Assembly (NCBI GenBank): GCA_002483085.1
Contig: DLHF01000087.1
Coordinates: 1-64,000 of the forward strand
Length of the DNA: 64,000 bases
Direction: 5' to 3'
DNA from: Ignavibacteria bacterium UBA7675
GTDB lineage: Bacteria > Bacteroidota > Ignavibacteria > Kapaibacteriales > UB7675
The notes beneath the pieces are model-generated. The model saw only the letters and a list, made by a program, of their open reading frames with translations, searched no databases and had not been told where the DNA came from. Made by a program: the position numbers and the translations under genes. Each line of letters begins with the position of its first letter. The stretch's first letter is position 1. Of the stretch, positions 18,150 through 27,309 are shown one piece after another.

Positions 18150-19187
18150 ATGATCCAAAACGTTGCAATAGAAGAATTTATAGAAATGTCGCGCACTCTT
18201 CCGGTCATAGATGTGCGTACACCGGCAGAATTTGCAAAGGCGCGTATTCCCGGTGCGATCAATCTTCCGCTGTTCTCCGATGAAGAGCGGGTCCGAATTG
18301 GCACGCTGTACAAACAAACGGGGCATAGGGAAGCGGTGCTCGCAGGATTGGAAATGGTGGGGCCGCGCATGCGAGCTATTGTAGAGGATATAGACCTGAA
18401 AGCTGGAAGCAAGCACCTATTAGTGCATTGCTGGCGCGGCGGTATGCGCAGTGGAAGTGTGGCGTGGCTATTAGACCTTTGCGGCTATAGAGTGACGGTA
18501 CTTCGGGGCGGCTACAAGGCATTTCGGCGGCTTGTACTGCATACATTTGCCGTGCCCCGCTCGCTGATTGTGCTCGGCGGGAAAACCGGATCGGGAAAGA
18601 CTCATATTCTCCATGCCTTGCAGCGAGTAGGCGAGCAAGTAGTAGACCTCGAAGCCATAGCTCATCACAAAGGCTCTTCTTTTGGCAGAATCGGCGAAAC
18701 AATTCATCCTTCGCAGGAGCAGTTTGAAAACGACATAGCGTGGAGCTTGTACCACACCGACCCTTCCGTGCCCGTGTGGATAGAGGACGAAAGCCGGCGG
18801 CTCGGCTGGACGCGTATTCCCGACGCCCTTTGGCAAACAATGTGTTTATCGCCATTGCTGTTTTTAGACCTTCCCATCGAACACCGCATCAACAATTTAA
18901 TACAGGATTACGGGGCGTTTGCCCCAAGCGAGCTCGCTGATGCACTTACGCGCATCTCCAAATACCTCGGTGGGCTCGATACGCGCACGGCGCTCGAAGC
19001 TCTACAGGCAGGCGACCTCCGCACGGTGTGCCGCATTGCACTGCGCTATTACGACAAAACTTACCTCTACGGCCTGTCGCTTCGCAAACAGACGCTTGTA
19101 AAAAAAATCGAAACATCGTTGCAAACTCCCGAAAGTATTGCCAATTTACTGCTTGATATTGTCCGCAATCCTCAGGAGGCGAGTTAA
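18150..19187 (+). CDS. mnmH: tRNA 2-selenouridine synthase (MnmH/SelU)
   Basis: A 345-residue protein: an N-terminal rhodanese domain (about residues 1-130) with active-site Cys94 in [10 protein letters not shown], and a C-terminal P-loop domain with GGKTGSGKT (residues 143-151). This two-domain layout and the CWRGG motif are specific to the enzyme that replaces sulfur by selenium in 2-thiouridine at the wobble position of tRNAs for Lys, Glu and Gln. The start [10 protein letters not shown] at 18150 opens the rhodanese domain; the upstream frame is rejected as non-conserved. selD follows after 35 bases and supplies selenophosphate, so the pair is a complete selenouridine unit. Confidence 0.93.
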   Translation: MIQNVAIEEFIEMSRTLPVIDVRTPAEFAKARIPGAINLPLFSDEERVRIGTLYKQTGHREAVLAGLEMVGPRMRAIVEDIDLKAGSKHLLVHCWRGGMRSGSVAWLLDLCGYRVTVLRGGYKAFRRLVLHTFAVPRSLIVLGGKTGSGKTHILHALQRVGEQVVDLEAIAHHKGSSFGRIGETIHPSQEQFENDIAWSLYHTDPSVPVWIEDESRRLGWTRIPDALWQTMCLSPLLFLDLPIEHRINNLIQDYGAFAPSELADALTRISKYLGGLDTRTALEALQAGDLRTVCRIALRYYDKTYLYGLSLRKQTLVKKIETSLQTPESIANLLLDIVRNPQEAS

Positions 19188-19222
19188 TACGCCCCTCTCT
19201 GTGCGAATCTCCTGCACCCTGT

Positions 19223-20263
19223 ATGACCAACTCTATTAAACTTACTCAGTACAGCCACGGCGCTGGCTGTGGCTGCAAAATATCTCCCAAGCTCCTCGAC
19301 CGCATTCTCGCTTCCAACGAAGCGATACCGGACAATCGCAGGCTGCTGGTAGGCAACCACTCGCGCGACGATGCAGCCGTGCTCGATCTCGGCAACGGTA
19401 GCGCGCTTGTAAGTACGACAGATTTTTTTATGCCTATTGTCGACGATCCTTTCGACTTTGGCCGCATTGCTTCTGCCAATGCGATAAGCGATGTCTATGC
19501 AATGGGCGGCACTCCAGTACTGGCCATTGCCATTCTCGGCTGGCCTATAGACAAACTGCCTCCCGAGATAGCACAACGCGTCGTGGAGGGTAGCCGCAGT
19601 ATCTGCCGGGAAGCTGGCATATCGCTTGCCGGGGGGCACAGCATCGACAGTCCCGAGCCAATTTTCGGGCTTGCAGTCAGCGGCATTGTCGATATTGCTC
19701 ACCTGAAGCGCAACGACACAGCCCAGCCCGGCAACTTGCTGTATCTCACCAAACCACTTGGTGTGGGTATCCTTACTACTGCCGAAAAAAAGGGACTCCT
19801 TCTCGATGAGCATCAGGGACTTGCAGCACGACAGATGGCGCGCCTCAACACTATCGGAGCGCGGCTGGGTCGAATTCCCGGTGTCTCGGCCATGACCGAC
19901 GTTACTGGATTTGGCTTGCTTGGCCATCTGTGCGAAATGTGCGAGGGAAGCGGAACATCTGCCGAACTCGACTTCGAGCATATTCCTCTTCTGGTAGATC
20001 TCAGCAATTATCTCGACAGAAAATCTATTCCTGGCGGCACTCTGCGCAATTGGGAAAGCTACGGCCACAAAATTGGCTTTGTCAGCGAACGCCAGAGAGC
20101 CGTGCTGTGCGACCCCCAGACCAGTGGAGGTTTGCTTATTGCCGGTGCTCCCGAGGCTGCCGACGATATCGCAGCACTGCTCCGGGAAGAAGGCATAGAG
20201 GAAACGCCTATTGGCCGTCTTACAGCGCATGAAGCTGGGCAGCCCTTTATAACAATCCGATAG
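19223..20263 (+). CDS. selD: Selenide, water dikinase (selenophosphate synthase)
   Basis: A 346-residue enzyme making selenophosphate from selenide and ATP. It starts with [17 protein letters not shown], placing the catalytic cysteine at 16 and lysine at 19; the catalytic residue is cysteine, not selenocysteine. Further family signatures are [46 protein letters not shown] and [10 protein letters not shown]. Length is normal. It lies directly after mnmH, indicating use in tRNA modification. No selA, selB or selC is seen nearby, so selenoprotein synthesis is not implied by this window. Confidence 0.96.
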   Translation: MTNSIKLTQYSHGAGCGCKISPKLLDRILASNEAIPDNRRLLVGNHSRDDAAVLDLGNGSALVSTTDFFMPIVDDPFDFGRIASANAISDVYAMGGTPVLAIAILGWPIDKLPPEIAQRVVEGSRSICREAGISLAGGHSIDSPEPIFGLAVSGIVDIAHLKRNDTAQPGNLLYLTKPLGVGILTTAEKKGLLLDEHQGLAARQMARLNTIGARLGRIPGVSAMTDVTGFGLLGHLCEMCEGSGTSAELDFEHIPLLVDLSNYLDRKSIPGGTLRNWESYGHKIGFVSERQRAVLCDPQTSGGLLIAGAPEAADDIAALLREEGIEETPIGRLTAHEAGQPFITIR

Positions 20264-20324
20264 CCGTTGCACAGCTTCGTGCTTTGGGCAGCGCTCTTAT
20301 TTCGCTTATTTATACTCCGTCCCC

Positions 20325-21788
20325 ATGGAACCTTCAACACAGAAACGGAGCCATGCTCTTTTGCCGAGCCTGGGTCTGTTCACAACACTGTCGATTGTCG
20401 TTGGTGCCGTCATAGGCTCTGGCATTTTCAAAAAGCCCGCCGTCATGGCCGGGCAGCTCGGCTCGCCAGAACTGCTCATAGGCGTATGGGTACTGGCGGG
20501 AGTGATCACTCTGTTCGGCGCTCTTACCAATGCCGAGATAGCAGGCATGATTTCCCGCACAGGCGGCCAGTACATCTTCTTTCAGAAAATGTATGGCGAT
20601 TTCATGGCTTACTTGTATGGATGGGCAGTGTTTGCAATTATCCAAACCGGCTCTATTGCATCCATTACCTATGTCTTTTCCCAGTATTTTGAAGTATTTT
20701 TCCCTCTCGCGCGGCTGCCTGAGTCTACGGTCCAGTCCGTAGTCCTTCATATCCCGTTTATTGGTGTGATTAAACCTCTGGCGGACATCGGTGTCAAGAT
20801 GCTGACCATAGGCATCATTGTGGGGCTTACGGCTGTTAACTACCTCGGAGTGCGATTTGGCGGAACGGTACAGAATATTTTCACTGTGCTGAAAGTAGCC
20901 GCCATCCTGTTCCTTGTCGCTGCCGGATTTATGGTAGGGCCAGGCTCTGCCAGCCATTTCACGCTCGATTCTGCTGCGGGAGTACCAACTAATGGCCCGC
21001 TGATGCTGGCATTGGTAGCGGCAATGTCGGGTGCATTCTGGGCCTACGACGGGTGGAACAACATCACGTATATCGCCGGTGAAGTACGCAATCCACAGCG
21101 CACTATCCCCCGGGCACTGATGCTCGGCACGCTGATTATTATCTCCGTTTATGTCCTTACCAATCTCGCCTATCTCTACCTCTTGCCCATTGATGTGATG
21201 GCAGCTTCGGAGCTTGTAGCAACTGATGCCGCCCGGGTGATCCTCGGCAATCGCGGTGCAGCTTTTGTAGCCGCAGCGGTGATGATCTCAACCTTTGGCA
21301 CGGCCAATGGCACCATTCTCGCCAGTGCCCGCGTCTATTTTGCGATGGCTCGCGAGCGCATGTTTTTTCCGTCGATTGGCGCCATCCATCCCAAGTTCAA
21401 CACCCCCGGTAATGCACTTGTACTTCAAGCAGTCTGGACAAGTGTATTAGTGCTGACCGGCACGTTTGACACTCTTACGGATATGCTTATCTTTGTCACT
21501 TGGATATTTTATGCCCTTGGCGCCTTTGGAGTATTTATCCTGCGCCGTACTATGCCCGACACACCGCGCCCCTACCGCGTGTGGGGATATCCATTCATAC
21601 CGGCGATTTTTGTGGTATTTGCCTGTATTTATGTCGTCTTTACTCTGTATGGCGACATCACAGCTTATGCCGAAGGGCGGGCGGAGATCATCAACTCCGT
21701 CTTCGGATTAATTCTTGTAGGAATGGGAATTCCGTTCTATATTTACTTTCGTTCAAAAAACAAAAAAAATGATGCCTCCATCCGATAG
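20325..21788 (+). CDS. APC-superfamily amino acid permease
   Basis: A 487-residue inner-membrane transporter with about 12 hydrophobic helices. The first helix carries GAVIGSGIFKKPAVMAG, the substrate-binding G-S/T-G break typical of APC carriers, and helix 6 has SGAFWAYDGWNNITYIAGEVRNP, characteristic of the LAT/amino-acid exchanger branch. The substrate cannot be read from the sequence. It starts 61 bases after selD and its last 20 bases overlap the next gene if that gene uses its first ATG, so it may be cotranscribed with the kinase downstream. Confidence 0.9.
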   Translation: MEPSTQKRSHALLPSLGLFTTLSIVVGAVIGSGIFKKPAVMAGQLGSPELLIGVWVLAGVITLFGALTNAEIAGMISRTGGQYIFFQKMYGDFMAYLYGWAVFAIIQTGSIASITYVFSQYFEVFFPLARLPESTVQSVVLHIPFIGVIKPLADIGVKMLTIGIIVGLTAVNYLGVRFGGTVQNIFTVLKVAAILFLVAAGFMVGPGSASHFTLDSAAGVPTNGPLMLALVAAMSGAFWAYDGWNNITYIAGEVRNPQRTIPRALMLGTLIIISVYVLTNLAYLYLLPIDVMAASELVATDAARVILGNRGAAFVAAAVMISTFGTANGTILASARVYFAMARERMFFPSIGAIHPKFNTPGNALVLQAVWTSVLVLTGTFDTLTDMLIFVTWIFYALGAFGVFILRRTMPDTPRPYRVWGYPFIPAIFVVFACIYVVFTLYGDITAYAEGRAEIINSVFGLILVGMGIPFYIYFRSKNKKNDASIR

Positions 21789-23007
21789 CCGCGCTGATAT
21801 CGGACCAAGTGGTCGTGCTATGGAACAGTCTACCCTCCTGCCTACGATGCTTCTGGTGGACGATGAGAAACATATCGTCGAGAATCTGACAGAATTTCTT
21901 CAAAGCGATTTTAGGGTTGTCTCTGCAACCCATCCGCGTGAAGCAATAGCTATTCTGCAACAGCAGCCAGTTGATATTATTATATCCGACCTGCGCCTGC
22001 CGGACATGAGCGGCATAGATCTGCTGAAGCAAAGTATTGAGATTGCTCCAAACTGCGAGCGCATTCTGATTACTGCTTATGCGGATATCAGCAATGTGAT
22101 CCAGAGCATCAACGAAGCAAAAGTTTCTTACTACCTTACAAAGCCAATCGACCTGCCGCAAATCCGGCTGATCGCCCAGCGTGCAGCCGAGCTTGCCAAG
22201 CTGCGCCAGACCAATTCTCGCCTCGTGGCGGAATTACAGGTGTACAACCATCAGCTCGAAGAAAAGGTAAAGCTTCGCAGTGCAGAATTGCATCATGCAC
22301 ACGAGCAGCTCAAACAGCTACAGCGAACGCGCGAGCAGATGATCAACATGGCCATCCACGATCTGAAAGCACCGCTCTCCAATATTCAGCTCGTCCTGAC
22401 AGAAATCCGCAGGCTCTGCCCCACAAAGGAATGTCAGGAACTGCTCACTATTGCCCACGATTCCTCGGATATTGCTTATGCTCTTGTTTCAGATATGCTC
22501 AGCGTGGCATCTCTGAGCCGACCAGAGCCGGACACACGACGCGAAGTCATCGAACCAGCAGCACTGCTCACGGCCAGCATTCAGGCATTTACTCAGGCAG
22601 CTCAGCGCAAATCTATTAGTATCCACGCCGACTATTCGGCGGAGCTACCACCTTTCTCCGCCAATACACGCAAGCTGCGCGAGGCCGTAGATAACCTTAT
22701 CAGCAATGCTATCAAATACACTCCGACTGGTGGTGATATTACGGTGTCCGCAGCCGCCTACAACAGCCATGTAGCAATTTCTATTACCGACAGCGGACTT
22801 GGCATGACCGAGGAAGACATGGACAATGCGTTCGGTGAGTTCAAACGCCTGTCTGCACAACCTACCGATGGAGAGAGCAGCACAGGTCTCGGCTTATTCA
22901 TTGTAAAAAGGATCGTCGACCTCCACAACGGTACGGTCTCGGTGCACAGCAATGGCCCGGGAAAAGGTACATCATTTACGATTACTCTGCCCGTAGATAA
23001 TCAGTAG
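21769..23007 (+). CDS. Receiver-histidine kinase hybrid
   Basis: Up to 412 residues. After a 25-residue variable start comes a receiver domain (about 28-145; Asp in IISDLRLPDMSG, Lys in YLTKP), a coiled coil (about 155-195), the phosphoacceptor box NMAIHDLKAPLSNIQ, and a HATPase domain with DNLISNAIKYTP, DSGLGMTEED and STGLGLFIVKRIV. No membrane segment is visible. The start is uncertain: ATG at 21769 overlaps the permease by 20 bases, while ATG at 21820 gives MEQSTLLPTML. Like the large kinase at 14-17 kb it has its receiver at the N-terminus, which suggests signal input by phosphotransfer from another kinase. Confidence 0.88.
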   Translation: MMPPSDSRADIGPSGRAMEQSTLLPTMLLVDDEKHIVENLTEFLQSDFRVVSATHPREAIAILQQQPVDIIISDLRLPDMSGIDLLKQSIEIAPNCERILITAYADISNVIQSINEAKVSYYLTKPIDLPQIRLIAQRAAELAKLRQTNSRLVAELQVYNHQLEEKVKLRSAELHHAHEQLKQLQRTREQMINMAIHDLKAPLSNIQLVLTEIRRLCPTKECQELLTIAHDSSDIAYALVSDMLSVASLSRPEPDTRREVIEPAALLTASIQAFTQAAQRKSISIHADYSAELPPFSANTRKLREAVDNLISNAIKYTPTGGDITVSAAAYNSHVAISITDSGLGMTEEDMDNAFGEFKRLSAQPTDGESSTGLGLFIVKRIVDLHNGTVSVHSNGPGKGTSFTITLPVDNQ

Positions 23008-23113
23008 TACAGAAGAGAAAATATCGGTCGATGGTGGCCGTATGTACAGGTCGGGTCGTGCTTGCAGCAGCACGGCATCAGTTCATTCTCACTTTTACTA
23101 TTCAGGAGGAAAT

Positions 23114-23749
23114 ATGGCAGCTACGTATCAGATTCACCCGGTTACTCCGGAAGCACACAAGATCGCGCAGGTTGTTCAGTCTCTTCGCAATGGTGGTGTG
23201 CTGCTATATCCGACAGATACAGGCTTTGCACTGGGATGCGACCTTTCCAACAAGGAAGCAATACAGCGGGTTCGCTCGCTTCGCAATCTACCCGACGGCA
23301 AGCCTCTTACATTTCTCTGTGAATCTCTTACCAATATCGCCGAGTTTGCAAAAGTCAGCAATGCAGCTTATAAAGTAATTAAACGGCTTATCCCCGGTCC
23401 CTATACCTTCATCCTTCCGGCGTCGCGCTCGGTGCCCAAATACGCTCAGGACCCCAAGCGCAAAACCACTGGTATCCGTGTTCCAAGCAGTCCATTGTGC
23501 AGTGCTCTTCTACGAGAGCTCGGCAACCCAGTGATTTCTATCTCCGCAAAGGCTGAAGACGGCAGTACAGATGTCGAGGATATTATCCGCTCTCTCGGCA
23601 GGCGTGTAGATGTCGTGATTGCATTGCCTGAATACAGCTTTGCTGGCGAATCCACAGTAATTGATATGACAACCGATGATTTTGCTGTGGTGCGCGAAGG
23701 CGCTGGCCTCAATGATGTCTACCAGTATATAGATAGTCTCGCGGCTTAA
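23114..23749 (+). CDS. Sua5/YciO/YrdC family protein (threonylcarbamoyl-AMP synthase-like)
   Basis: A 211-residue protein; ATG at 23114 has a perfect AGGAGG four bases upstream, so the longer frame is rejected. Family motifs are GGVLLYPTDTGFALGCD, KPLTFLCESL, PGPYTFILPAS, TGIRVPSSPLC and NPVISISAKAEDG. YrdC-type domains bind ATP and threonine to make the threonylcarbamoyl-adenylate used for the t6A modification of tRNA; the length and KRKTTGIRVP segment are closer to the YciO subgroup, whose role is less certain. It ends the plus-strand block and is followed by a strong terminator. Confidence 0.88.
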   Translation: MAATYQIHPVTPEAHKIAQVVQSLRNGGVLLYPTDTGFALGCDLSNKEAIQRVRSLRNLPDGKPLTFLCESLTNIAEFAKVSNAAYKVIKRLIPGPYTFILPASRSVPKYAQDPKRKTTGIRVPSSPLCSALLRELGNPVISISAKAEDGSTDVEDIIRSLGRRVDVVIALPEYSFAGESTVIDMTTDDFAVVREGAGLNDVYQYIDSLAA

Positions 23750-23776
23750 GCTGCTGTGCAAAGGACGTTCTCTTCA

Positions 23777-23802
23777 GGGTCTGCTTCGGCAGACCCTTTT
23801 TT
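23777..23802 (+). terminator. Intrinsic terminator
   Basis: GGGTCTGC (23777-23784), TTCG loop, GCAGACCC (23789-23796), then six T. It begins 27 bases after the stop of the YrdC-family gene. Confidence 0.93.
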
Positions 23803-23867
23803 ATGGGTCGTCGGCACACCGCACCGCCATAGATAGTACGAAATCAATACGCGCTCGCAGCCACTGC

Positions 23868-23994
23868 ATGGTGCGGTATGCAGAAAGCGGTATTGCGGCG
23901 ATACCTATAAGCGCCAAGCGGTTGGACAACCGACAAGCGGCTTGTGCGACCGGTGACAACGGCTATACCTCTGGCCGGAGAAGCCCGTGCCACA
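23868..23994 (-). repeat. Dispersed intergenic repeat, copy 2 (right part decayed)
   Basis: On the minus strand the left end TGTGGCACGGGC (23983-23994) and the core GTTGTCACCGGTCGCAC (about 23944-23960) are preserved, followed by CCGCTTGTCGGTTGTCC (23926-23942). The right block with GCAGCGCGGTGCAGAG is not clearly present. It sits between convergent genes. Confidence 0.7.
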
Positions 23995-24027
23995 GAGTAT
24001 TTTCGCGCATAGAACTCCGAACAGACG

Positions 24028-24067
24028 ACAAGAAACAACAGCGGCCCACCTAATTGGCGAGCCGCTG
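24028..24067 (-). terminator. Intrinsic terminator of the lipoprotein gene
   Basis: On the minus strand an 11-bp stem (two G-U pairs; arms 24057-24067 and 24041-24051) with loop AATTA is followed by GTTGTTTCTTG. It starts 30 bases after the stop at 24097. Confidence 0.75.
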
Positions 24068-24096
24068 CGTATTCTCTATACCTGTTATCAGATGTA

Positions 24097-25134
24097 TCAG
24101 AATTTAAACGAGCCAATAGCTTTTTCAAAAGCCGGAAGGTAGATACCTTGCTCAGGCTTGAACCAGTTCAGCGTAATGCGGTACAACTTATCGCCCTTTA
24201 TTGTCAGGTAAGCACGGCTGCCCGCATCTCCCCTGAGCGAGTAGTTGAAATAGTACGCCTTCTGCCCACCTATCGTTGTTTGTACAGGCGAACTTTTGTA
24301 CACGTCTTTATTCTGCGCTGCGATTTTGTCGATGTCTTTTTGCTTAGAAGCATCGAGCACATCAATCTGGATAACACAGTCGGCTGGCCCACCGATCCCC
24401 TTAAACTTGGTTGCCGATATTGCCCCTTTTGCGCTCGCAGGAGTACCGCTGAAGTTGTCGGGAATGTCCATTGTAAAGCCATTGCCTTTGTACGAGCGGA
24501 CTGTTGGCGAGGGTTTGAACGTATCTGCGGGAGCTGTGGAAGCAGGTGCATTCATATCCACAACCGGCGCTGGCTCTTTATAAGCAAGCTGTACCGATTG
24601 AATCATTTCCTCGAACTTCGGATGCAGGGCATCAAATGTACCGCCAAACGCCTCAAAGCTCACCACAGTCAGAAAGCTATCCTTGGCAGCAATGTATTTT
24701 TCGCCCATGAACTTGCCATCGCCGAGGTCGAAGCTATACGAAAACTTTTTAGCGGGCGTACCTGCCACAGTTACATTTTCCGTAGAGGAATAAATATTAG
24801 CATCAAACGGTACTTTTTCGGCTTCGGCGGCTTCTTCGAGCGAGCCAGCAAGAGGCTTATAGATAATCTGCACCTTTGCACCACCGGGGCCTTCGGCATC
24901 ATAGGTAGCAAAACGGCTTGCCACGGAGTTGTCGGAATAAAAAACCGCCTGGTTACCGGCTGCTATTGCCTTTTGCCAGTTTGAAGGATGCTTTATCCCG
25001 AAATTCATTATTTCGTCGGTGTACATCGTAAGTTCCTGGACTTCGGCAGGTGCCGCCTTCTTTTCGGCGCCGCAGCCGGAAAGCACAACAACCGCCAGCA
25101 CTGGAAGAAGATAGGACAGGGGGCGAAAAATCAT
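24097..25134 (-). CDS. Lipoprotein with two PsbP/DUF1795-like domains
   Basis: A 345-residue protein with a lipoprotein signal (lipobox LSGC, Cys21). The mature part has two similar domains, about residues 40-185 and 215-345: each opens with a hydrophobic strand plus GIKHPSNWQKA or FTMDIPDNFSG, has an 'AKK/KAYYFNYS-L' middle strand, and ends in a helix of the F-x-x-x-I-G-S/Q-S form. This fits the PsbP-like/DUF1795 fold, a small alpha-beta sandwich. A Pro/Ala/Thr-rich linker (about 190-212) joins them. GGAG lies upstream of ATG. It stands alone, with its own terminator. Function unknown. Confidence 0.75.
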   Translation of the reverse strand: MIFRPLSYLLPVLAVVVLSGCGAEKKAAPAEVQELTMYTDEIMNFGIKHPSNWQKAIAAGNQAVFYSDNSVASRFATYDAEGPGGAKVQIIYKPLAGSLEEAAEAEKVPFDANIYSSTENVTVAGTPAKKFSYSFDLGDGKFMGEKYIAAKDSFLTVVSFEAFGGTFDALHPKFEEMIQSVQLAYKEPAPVVDMNAPASTAPADTFKPSPTVRSYKGNGFTMDIPDNFSGTPASAKGAISATKFKGIGGPADCVIQIDVLDASKQKDIDKIAAQNKDVYKSSPVQTTIGGQKAYYFNYSLRGDAGSRAYLTIKGDKLYRITLNWFKPEQGIYLPAFEKAIGSFKF

Positions 25135-25252
25135 AACAACATCTCCGTTTATAATACAATGTCGAGATTAGAGGCGAAAATTTACAGAAGCAGGGTGTTC
25201 CTCGCAAATTAATTTATGGTGAGTTTCAGCCCGCCACTGCCCACTACTTGAG

Positions 25253-25903
25253 CTACAGCGAATAGCTATACCCCAAGCCGAGCACTGTTGTTAGCTCTGT
25301 TTTGCTTGTTTTTATCTCGCGCTGTAGCATATAGTACAGCTCTACATCATGATGTTCGTCTATTTCTCGCTTTACGCCAGCATACCAGCGAAACCGGTTA
25401 AATCCGATATTTTTCCCGTTCATATAGTAATATATCTCCGACGCTATGTAGGGCTTCACCAAGCCTGCATCTGCAAAGCCAACAGAGAATTTATTGCGTA
25501 TAGCATCTTCCGGGCTGCTCTCCGGGAAAAAATCGCGTTGGAACCGCAATCGCCACGAGAGTTCAAGCGGCCCAGCATCTCCTTTCACTGTGGAGCTGAT
25601 AAGCCCAGTATGCTCTGTTTTGTCGGCTTTCACATCAAATCTGTACACGGCTGTCAGGCGTAAAAAAGAAAGAATCTTGTACTCCATCCCCAGCTCTGTG
25701 CGATATAGCGAGTAGTCTGTCACGTCGTCGTACAGGCGAAATTCCTGCGTGCCAAGCGCCGTCAGTCGTTTAGCAAGAGGCAACTCTATGTCTATTTCTG
25801 TCCAGAGCTGTGTATCCCGCTCCTGGGCCTTACACAAGCAGCCTGCACTAAGGACCACAACCACGGCTACCAGCCATCTGATCGGTTCTGCTAATAGTCT
25901 CAT
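25253..25903 (-). CDS. DUF2490-type outer-membrane beta-barrel protein
   Basis: A 216-residue protein with a signal peptide (about residues 1-27). The mature part shows the features of DUF2490: TQLWTEIDIELPLAKRL near the start, YRTELGMEYKIL, WRLRFQRDFF, PYIASEIYYY and RWYAGVKREIDEHHDVELYYM, ending in a hydrophobic strand LGYSYSL. About ten strands are expected. It is the third gene of a tight unit with a VTC-domain protein and a DUF4956 protein (six bases between this start and the previous stop), so it may be the outer-membrane part of that system. Confidence 0.85.
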   Translation of the reverse strand: MRLLAEPIRWLVAVVVVLSAGCLCKAQERDTQLWTEIDIELPLAKRLTALGTQEFRLYDDVTDYSLYRTELGMEYKILSFLRLTAVYRFDVKADKTEHTGLISSTVKGDAGPLELSWRLRFQRDFFPESSPEDAIRNKFSVGFADAGLVKPYIASEIYYYMNGKNIGFNRFRWYAGVKREIDEHHDVELYYMLQREIKTSKTELTTVLGLGYSYSL

Positions 25904-25909
25904 AATAGT

Positions 25910-26530
25910 TCAGGTGACAGGTTGGCTTTTCTGGGTACGCTCTTGGTAAAAGACCCTCATGTGCACGATATCGCGCAAGAAGTCGATACGCCCCACTTCC
26001 ACGCGGTGAACCTCCAGCCCGGTGCGCTCCCGCAGGTCCTGAAGCAATGCCGAATAATTCTCGGGTTTCAGGTTTTCGATTTTCTCGTAGATAACATACT
26101 TGGCAATCTCGCTGCGAGCAAACCAGTGGCGTTCGAGCATATAGGTCATGCCTGCAATAGCGATATTAATAATTGCAAGCTCGCCATAGCTTGTGGAGCC
26201 AATGCTCAGTGAATTAATAATCGCAATACTGATAAAGATAAACAGATAGCTCATCTCCCGGATGGGCACGGTCGTAGTGCGATAGCGCAGAATCGAAAAA
26301 ATAGCGAACAGGCCAAAAGAAAATCCCACGCTTAGGTTTACACTGCTCATAAGCCTGCAAACGAAAAAAATGACCGTGTTCAGCGTAAAAAAAGCAAACA
26401 AGTACTCCCGATTTTTTTGCATGGGATAATACACGAGTTTGCTGATGGCAACAACAACAAGCAGGTTAAAAGCAAAGCGCAGTAGCATCTCAAGCACTGC
26501 CGGACCATTAAAGATACTGATGTCCAACAT
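25910..26530 (-). CDS. DUF4956-family membrane protein
   Basis: A 206-residue protein with about four hydrophobic helices in its first 125 residues and a soluble C-terminal domain of about 80 residues. Landmarks are FNLLVVVAISKLVYYPMQKNR, the glycine-rich SVGFSFGLFAIFSILRYRTTTVPIREM, and a C-terminal RTGLEVHRVEVGRIDFLRD segment, all matching the DUF4956 pattern. GGAG precedes ATG. DUF4956 genes are usually found beside VTC-domain genes, as here (23 bases apart). Its role is unknown; membrane partner of the VTC-domain enzyme is the usual guess. Confidence 0.87.
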   Translation of the reverse strand: MLDISIFNGPAVLEMLLRFAFNLLVVVAISKLVYYPMQKNREYLFAFFTLNTVIFFVCRLMSSVNLSVGFSFGLFAIFSILRYRTTTVPIREMSYLFIFISIAIINSLSIGSTSYGELAIINIAIAGMTYMLERHWFARSEIAKYVIYEKIENLKPENYSALLQDLRERTGLEVHRVEVGRIDFLRDIVHMRVFYQERTQKSQPVT

Positions 26531-26553
26531 ACATTTCTCCGGACTATGAGTGT

Positions 26554-27309
26554 TTAATAGCTGACTCTCTGCAATGTGCGCAGTTTATGTTTGAAGCGAT
26601 TGTATTTGAGGTCTGTGTAGCTCATTGCCATACCAGCGCAGTATTTGCTGATCGAAACAGGGAAAATCCTCCTGCTCTGCATAATCTTCATGAACTCCGA
26701 CTGCCTCGAAAATCGCGCCTGCTTTACTTCGGCAACAACGACGCCGCCCAGATCGAGCGAGCCAGCAGGCGAGTTGTAGGAAAGCGACATGTCGATGGTA
26801 ACGCGCTCCGGGCGCTCTGGATGCACGAGGGTAAAGCGCGTGTATCCTACTCGCAAAACAGGATGCAACTGAAGCGGGTCCAGATCGGTTGTTTGCCTCA
26901 CGAGTTGCGCTTCTTCTTGCTGTATATCGGCCAGTCCGCCGGTAAGAGGAATGCGCTGCTTTATTGTCCGCTTGCCGTTGATCTTTCGTTTTATTTCAAA
27001 AAAACTGCTGCTATTCTCCACATATTGCCGTGTCCGAACCTTTACTCTGTTCAGCTTCCCATTGTGATGCTGCATGTATAAATGGCGTTCGGCTGTGTCG
27101 AAATATACACCATCATAGTGGATAAGACGGTTGCCCGCGATGTCCAGCACAGTGTACACAGAAGAAAGCATGGAGAGAATATCGTCGACCTGCGTTGTGT
27201 GCAATACAAACTTCGTATCGCTGCGGTTCATGAGCGAAACCCGTTCTATGGCTTCGAGAGAGATAGGGGAAAAGGACTTGAGTGCGACTGTTAAAAGGGG
27301 TTCTGTCAT
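26554..27309 (-). CDS. VTC-domain (polyphosphate polymerase-like) protein
   Basis: A 251-residue soluble protein of the VTC/CYTH-like tunnel fold. Signatures in order: RSDTKFVLH (basic residues at the tunnel mouth), YDGVYFDT, NRVKVRTRQY, FFEIKRKINGKRTIKQRI, and VAEVKQARFSR with the acidic E-x-K. These charged residues bind nucleotide and metal in yeast Vtc4, which makes polyphosphate from ATP. The start is ATG at 27309 (MTEPLLTV); ten more codons are possible. It leads the VTC-DUF4956-DUF2490 unit. Bacterial members of this pair have no proven activity that I know of, so polyphosphate synthesis is an inference. Confidence 0.85.
   Translation of the reverse strand: MTEPLLTVALKSFSPISLEAIERVSLMNRSDTKFVLHTTQVDDILSMLSSVYTVLDIAGNRLIHYDGVYFDTAERHLYMQHHNGKLNRVKVRTRQYVENSSSFFEIKRKINGKRTIKQRIPLTGGLADIQQEEAQLVRQTTDLDPLQLHPVLRVGYTRFTLVHPERPERVTIDMSLSYNSPAGSLDLGGVVVAEVKQARFSRQSEFMKIMQSRRIFPVSISKYCAGMAMSYTDLKYNRFKHKLRTLQRVSY

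Noticed and set aside
19184..20272. Minus-strand frame of 362 codons opposite selD
   Set aside because: selD is fully conserved on the plus strand with all its motifs, and the minus frame shows no family features.
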